Program-made: the position numbers and the translations under genes | Shown here: positions 49,538 to 64,000 of the stretch, one piece after another | How positions within the stretch are numbered: position 1 is the stretch's first letter | How the letters are laid out: each line of letters opens with the position of its first letter | Assembly: GCF_043641665.1 (NCBI RefSeq) | Contig: NC_092193.1 | Coordinates: 15,447,501 to 15,511,500 of the forward strand | Source: Enoplosus armatus | Taxonomy: Eukaryota > Chordata > Actinopteri > Centrarchiformes > Enoplosidae | DNA: 64,000 bases | Direction of reading: 5' to 3' | The notes under the pieces: generated by a model | Seen by the model: the letters and a program-made list of their open reading frames with translations, nothing else | Database searches by the model: none | Told to the model about the DNA's origin: nothing

Positions 49538-49909
49538 TAGAGCTGAAACAATTAATCGATGAGTCAATTGTATCCTATTTTTTATTAATTGGCAACTATT
49601 TTGATCATTGATTAATCATTTGAGTCATCTATCGAGTAAAATGTTAAACACTTTCTGGTTCCAGCTTCTCAAATGTGTCTTCTGTGTTTTATATGATTGT
49701 AAATGGAATATCTTTGGGTTTTGAACTGTTTGTTGAACTAAAGAAGCAACTTGAAGTTCATCTTGGGCTCTCGGAAATTGTAATGGGCAATTTTCATAAT
49801 TTGTTGTTGTGTTTGTTATTGCAGTTTTTTTGTAGTATTAATGATTAACGATTAATGGAGAAAATTACAGATTAATTAGTAATGGAAAAGCGTGTTAGTT
49901 GCAGCCCTA
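49538..49909 (+). repeat. Dispersed teleost repeat family C, full copy
   Basis: Left end AGAGCTGAAACAATTAATCG and right end GTGTTAGTTGCAGCCCTAAA are inverted relative to each other; inside are CAACTATTTTGATCATTG and GATTAACGATTAATGGAG. In intron 1 of pcyt1a. Confidence 0.8.
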
Positions 49910-50639
49910 AATGCTGGTAGCTACTGTAAATCAATAAAAAAAAATTATTTTGAGAGGCATTCTTACTAAATAAGGTTGTAGGGGCAGTCATTAACCTCTG
50001 TTGCAAAGCATCTGGTTAAATAAGACTTGGCACTGTCCTTTTGTTGCTTTCTTATTATAGCAGTTTCAGTTATGATCACATGTGCTGATCATGTAAATCT
50101 TCTCTGTCAGTGTGTGAGAGCCATGCTGGGCTTCTTGCTCTCAGTGCTCAGCTGTTGCCAAGAGAAAGAGGCAGGGGGTTGCTTGTGTAAGTGCCCTGTG
50201 TTGGATCAGGTATCTGTCACCACCAGGATCGTGTACTGCCACGGCTGTCACTCATTGTACTGAGTCACACTTTCAGAAGTGACACAGCAGCCAAGAGCTG
50301 TTTAGACTTCATTGCGAGTTAGATAAGTGACAAGTTTAGACATTTCAAAATGATGAACCCGTGTTTTTTTGGTGGCGTGATGGAATTTGTGGAATGAGGA
50401 AGAGCCTTAACCCATAACACAGGAACCCTTGTAATAGGATATCAGCAGGAGTTTCTATTGTCCCACTACATTTGGACAGATGTCACATCACCATTGTGGA
50501 TGGGATCTTTTAAGGTGTTTCACAGTTTGTTTAGAGAATTTAATGTGATGTTAAAATTCAAAGACTATTTTTAGATCCCAGACCTGTTCTACCAGGATAC
50601 ACAGTTATAGACTCTTCCAGGTTTATGAGGTTTATTAGG

Positions 50640-50905
50640 TTCTGGTTTTGTTGATAAATTGACAGAAAAGTAATCTGCAACTATTGTTATAATTGATTAA
50701 TAATTTAAGTAATTTTCACACAAAAAATCAGAACATTTGATGGTTCTAGCTCCAGAGAATTTGCTGCTGTTTATATAATTGTAAATAGAATATCTTTGGT
50801 TGGACAAAACAAATTATGTTACTGTTATCTGATGTTTTATAGACCAAACAATTTACAGATCAGCAGATGAATCAATGATCAAAATTATTTTATTTTCAGG
50901 CCTAC
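50640..50905 (+). repeat. Dispersed teleost repeat family C, worn copy
   Basis: Keeps GATAAATTGACAGAAAAGTA, TGCAACTATTGTTATAATTG, ATAATTTAAGTAATTTTCAC and AGATCAGCAGATGAATCAAT. Also in intron 1 of pcyt1a, 0.7 kb from the fuller copy and in the same orientation. Confidence 0.65.
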
Positions 50906-51558
50906 TTTATGATATCAAGTACAGATATCCAGGGTGTTGTGCCTGTTGAAATCCTACCCATGCAATTTTTCACCTTTTTTCAAGATATTTCTCTGAACTT
51001 TAAATCATTTGTTTTTGATATACTTGATAATGGAGTTTTGTTTCGGTTTAAAGTAGCACTAAACATGCCAGTGTGTGCGGTCACAAGAAAGTCATCCAGC
51101 TGGCTGTTACAAAACAAAGTCAACTGAAGTTTGGTGAAGCAGGACTGGATCTCCTGATGCCAAATGTGACGCAAACTTGATCTCAGTCTGACAGTGAAGG
51201 CTGGACATTTTATGTTGAAACAGGTGGTGTTTGCTTGATTTTCAGTTGACCTTAACATGTGTGCCAGTGAAAGCTATTATTTCTTTATCCAATGTGTCCT
51301 GGTGGTTCATTGAGCAAAGGCACATACTGTAATCTCCCTCTGTTACTGGGTCGAAGTTGACTCTGCCATAACCCTGCAGTCTAGATTTACAGTTTGTCTG
51401 TACTTTTTGCTATATAATGCTTACTATAATTATGTAACATAGAGTTCATGTCCAGAGTGTGGGACGTCTGCACCTGTGTGTCCCTATTTTTATAATCATA
51501 CTAGAAGATGGCATATGTGAAATATGCTGTGTTTTAATTGTTTTGGCCTTTGACACAG

Positions 51559-56256
<4,698 letters not shown>

Positions 56257-59049
56257 AGCGCGTTGTGAATTCTTCTCTTTTGTTGGGGCCACAGTCAGTG
56301 CTACCAGTTAACTGAGCTGTCGAGTAACGTGGTTTTCATCGAGCTCCTGCTTCCATCTTCTTTTTGTTTGTTTATGATTTTACTTTAGCACCTCAGCGTG
56401 ACGTTAACAGCCAGTTTCTCCACAGCTCTTGTTTTTAACAGCCAATTTTTGTTTTTGTGTAACGGTCAGTAAAAGTTACCACTAGTCACCTGAGTTCTTT
56501 GAAGATTAGTCTCATTTATCTCGGTCACTTTTGATGTTGAGTTTATTAGTCACGCACTGTCACTTAGGAATATTTGCAGGTGTTACACTCTTCCATCTAT
56601 GACGGTATTCATAAGGTAGGCGTTGTAGTGGGGTAGGAGTTTGTGTTTTTTCTTTTTGTCATGGCTTTAGCGGGAGGGCTCGCAGGTTTCTTGGTCACTT
56701 GTTGAAACCGCACATCTAGTTTGGTGTGTGAGAGGTGAGCTGAGGCCTCACGGAGATGCTGTTGAATATCTCCAGGGGACGTTATTCAGAGCAGGTCAGA
56801 AAACTGGACATTTAAATGGTCTGCTAAAGGGGGGGGCAGATTATATTCTGCTCATACTAACAAGAAACCGACCTGGCCTTTTTTTTTTTTTTTTTTTAAT
56901 AACAGGGAAACTCCAGATTGCATTCGATCTGAGCAGAATCTGAGAGTCGAGTGTTTAACTAAACAGCAGCTTTTTTTCCCACGTTTGTCTGCCTGCTTTG
57001 GGGCTATGCGTGTCTGTGTGTACGTGCATGTGATGTTTGTGCGTGCAAGCTCTTGCGTCAGCATGTTTGAAATGACTTCTGTCAACATTCTCCATCTGCT
57101 GACAGATCTGGGTTCAGCTTTGACTTTACGGCATATAGTAATACATTTGCTTTTAAATGTTTTTGTCTGCTGACGAGATTCAGTCTTTGGAAGACTAGTT
57201 TCAAACTAGACGCCTTTCTTGTGGCGTCAACTAAAGTCTTGCGAGGACGACCCATTTAAATGTTGACGTAGAAATACTTATTTTTGTAGATTTCCTCTTT
57301 CCTTTCTTTATCCTCTGTACAGAGAATGATCTTAATCATCCCTGTTTAGAAGTGCTTTGACAGTCTGAGCAGTGAATCAACCTGAGCAAGGCTGGAGTTA
57401 TATATATTTTTTTGTAATGCAGATCCTGCATCACCTGGGCCTGTAAGGGGAGTAATAATTTTCACCTGATACACGTGATGGCAATAGAAAGTATTACGTT
57501 TTCATAACTGTCTAAATGCCCTACTTCTACTAAGAAACTACATCTTTTAATAAGTTGGAGTCACAAGCACAAAAAAGGATTGTTTTATGAATAAGGCCTC
57601 CTCATTGGTAGCACACACACATAGCAAAATATACAAGGCCGTCCCAAAAATGTAGGGCTTTGGGGTTTTCCAAATCTTCCACAGACCTACGGGTGAACGG
57701 AGTCTGTGCACATCGTCTTTTTTTCTTGGCAGACTGGACTGCACTGTGTCACATAAAGTGGTGTGACGGGTTCAGATTTATGCATCACTGAAACTCCAGA
57801 TCAACATTTATGTAGCTACCTCTTCCTCCTGATTCTGTTTCCTAAGATGAGCACAACGTACGAGCATTAGTTTTCCTTTCTGAACAGAGCCATTGTTGCA
57901 GCACTGAAGCAATGTGACTGGGTATAAGTATTTGAGATTTTTCCGGCCTCTGTGTGTGTCCTGCATCTCAAGTGATAAAGCATGTCTCGTGTCTCCTATG
58001 TAACCGAAAAATGAAACATCACAGGTGATCTGAAGATGTAACGCAATACTGTTAGATGACTCTAATATAAATGTTGACAGACGTCAGATTGGTCTGTTCT
58101 AGGCTTGGTTTCCCAAAAGAACTTGGGGTTTAAATCAATCTTTGCTGCAGCGACAAAGACTGCCTCTATTCTTGTGGGTGTAAATCACATTTTAACGTCA
58201 GGGGAAATAACTGGAAGGGATTCACAGAAGTTAAAGTCCTACATTTTGGTATTAAAAGTGCAAAACCAGTATAGTTTGCTGAGGAAATCCAGCCTAGATT
58301 TTGGTGCTAAGCTACTTTTGGGAAGCCTCGCCTCAGTTCTTGTGGAACCTTTTCCTTTTAAAATCAGTGTGAACTTCTCGGTTAAGAGCGTGTCCACGTT
58401 ACGAGTTCAAGGTGACAAAGACTCGAGTGGCAAGCCAGTAACAGCCACTACTGCTAGATACAAATGTAAATGTTCTTAACAGCAACTGTTTTAATCATGT
58501 ATCATTTTACTGTTTGGGGTTATTTTTGTTTAATGTCCTGGATGTAGAGGAAGAGCAAGACAGGAAAAATGTATTAAACATGTTGGCCAAAGCATTTCTT
58601 CTCTGTGACCATTTATTTTGTCTCCTGTGGTTTAATACAAATGCTGAGGGGTTTTATGGATTGAGCTTTAGTCACATGATAATGGTTAGTTTGTTCCTTC
58701 ACAGCCAATTTTAACTTGTGTAGTCTGGAGGTTTGTTTGGTCGGGTTTGGGCACAACTCACTCACAGTTCAGCTTAGTTTCCTTTCAAAATGCGCAAACT
58801 GAAAGGTTTTGAGCAAACATTTGTCAAATGAATGCACAGGATGAAAACTGGAATAACCAAAGCCATGCTGCAACCAGTATCGCCCAAAATTCCATTGTAC
58901 CTACACCACCCCCTCCCTCATTTCAGACAATGCCAAGAGGAAAGAGTGATAAAACAGAATTCAGACAACCTAAAATCATATTAGGCAAATGAAAACACAC
59001 AGAGAAAGAGAGAGACAGAGGATAGGTGGGGTTGGTTACATAGTCAGAT
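56257..59049 (+). other. 3' UTR of pcyt1a and the gap to ap2m1
   Basis: Untranslated sequence follows the TAG at 56254-56256. A poly(T) run is at 56879-56897. The best poly(A) candidate is ATTAAA at 58573-58578, which would make a 3' UTR of about 2.3 kb; the end is uncertain. From there to 59049 nothing is recognised. Open frames at 58105-58479 and nearby have no family resemblance. Confidence 0.5.
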
Positions 59050-59055
59050 TTTATT
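59050..59055 (-). terminator. Poly(A) signal of ap2m1
   Basis: AATAAA on the minus strand, about 1.0 kb past the stop codon. The 3' UTR would run from 60084 to about 59030, and no coding sequence is seen in it. Confidence 0.6.
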
Positions 59056-60084
59056 GGACAGAACGGTCACCAGGGCTACAAACATGAAGAAGCAGACAGT
59101 GACGAGGCAAACACCAGGGGGAGACCTCACCTCACTGCAGACACTCCCAGTGCCAGATTTCCCCAGAGCATCTTTGAATCAAAATAGCGTGACAAAGATG
59201 ATCTTAGTGCTTAAGAAACAGGATTATTTGGGTCACGTACTAGCTTATTGGGATGATGGTTCAAACCTCAAAACTGTCTGGAATGTTCTCCCATGTTTTA
59301 ACTTTACTTTGAGACCTTTACTCACTGAATGCTGGGAAAACAAATGGTGGAAAAACAGCAAGGGGAAGAAGAAACAATACACTCTCCAGAAAAAGTACAA
59401 AAACAGCTCGGCCACTATCAACTCCTCTTTCCTGACTACCCCTAAGAATTGTTGAAATGAGACCTTTGATCCAAATGACCGTTCCCAAAAACACATATCA
59501 AATATCAAATCAGTCCACAATACAGAATCAGACAATGCATCTTAAATTGAAGGGTAGACTCTACTGAGACAGAAGTTCATGAACAGGAACTATACCAGGA
59601 TTCATTTTAAACCACAACAGCTACAACTCATCTTACCAGTGATTAACTCTAGGACTTGTGGGGGCTTCTAAAGTAACTGGAGAGTAGGCAGTGGAACAAT
59701 AACACTGAATAAACACGACAGGGCACCCTTCAAAGTCCACTCCTCTCCCCCTGGTCCCCACCTGCATCGCTTGTCTTTTTCTTTCGGACACCGGTTGGTT
59801 TACAGGTTTACTCATCACTACGAGATATATACGATACAATGGTTCACATTTTGCATATATCTGTGCATTATATCATATTTACTTTTTTTTACGATGTAAA
59901 TTCAATCTCCAACACCTACTTGGGAAGGGGTGTGGGTGGTGGTGGTTGTGGGGGGTGGGGGTGTATGAGAGAAGCTATAAGGATTAAGGGAAGGAGAGAG
60001 ACAAAGTAGGAAGGGGCAGAAGAAAAGAATCTTAAGATAGATGGGAGGAAAGTGGTCAGTTCGCTGCCTGGCGGGGGTTGAACT

Positions 60085-63748
<3,664 letters not shown>

Positions 63749-64000
63749 CTGCATTATGAAGCGTTCAAGACCGCAGTTGGGGGGAAAAAAGGAGAGAAAA
63801 ACAAACATTTTTTATAGTTTCAAAGCAATTTTTAGTTAAACACACAATAAACATAAATTTATTTCAAACATAAACCAAGAAGGTGCCAATTAAGTTCTGG
63901 ATGTTATTCTGCACACACTTTCTTTATGACTTGAGTCATAACAATGAGTACCTGCAAATCCAGTTTTTATATTTCCACTTAGGCTAAAGGAGGCGTACAT

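Noticed and set aside
58105..58479. 124-residue open frame downstream of pcyt1a
   Set aside because: No recognisable domain, no splice context, lies in the expected 3' UTR.
59054..59455. 133-residue open frame on the plus strand
   Set aside because: Lies in the ap2m1 3' UTR on the opposite strand; composition is ordinary translated AT-rich DNA with no motif.

Overview
The window is nuclear DNA from a ray-finned fish, most likely a percomorph teleost. Genes are split into many short exons with GT-AG introns. CA/GT microsatellites are frequent, and several dispersed repeats common in perch-like fishes occur in introns and spacers. Rebuilding genes exon by exon gives complete or nearly complete vertebrate proteins with no frameshift.

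Layout from left to right: the first exon of itga6 (minus; rest of the gene lies off the left edge); an 11.6 kb repeat-rich spacer; metap1d (minus, 10 coding exons, mitochondrial methionine aminopeptidase); an intronless ubiquitin-protease-like gene (minus); slc25a12 (plus, 18 coding exons, mitochondrial aspartate/glutamate carrier); dync1i2 (minus, 16 coding exons, dynein intermediate chain); a small secreted Cys-pair protein that I assign to the actinodins, fin-fold fibre proteins absent from tetrapods (minus, 4 coding exons); pcyt1a (plus, 8 coding exons, phosphocholine cytidylyltransferase alpha); and the 3' half of ap2m1 (minus, clathrin adaptor AP-2 mu; continues past the right edge).

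The block itga6-metap1d-slc25a12-dync1i2 matches human 2q31 in order and relative strand, but DLX1/DLX2 and HAT1, which sit inside the human block, are not seen. pcyt1a and ap2m1 belong to human 3q27-q29, so a synteny junction lies near the actinodin gene. The genes are mostly unrelated housekeeping functions and do not form a pathway.

The observations most worth following are the intronless USP-like gene, the actinodin gene, a 6-nt microexon in ap2m1 with two look-alike donor sites in the next intron, TG and CA repeats pressed against splice sites in three genes, clusters of TAACGTTA/GCTAGC words just downstream of four promoters, and a pair of direct repeats bracketing metap1d and the USP gene.
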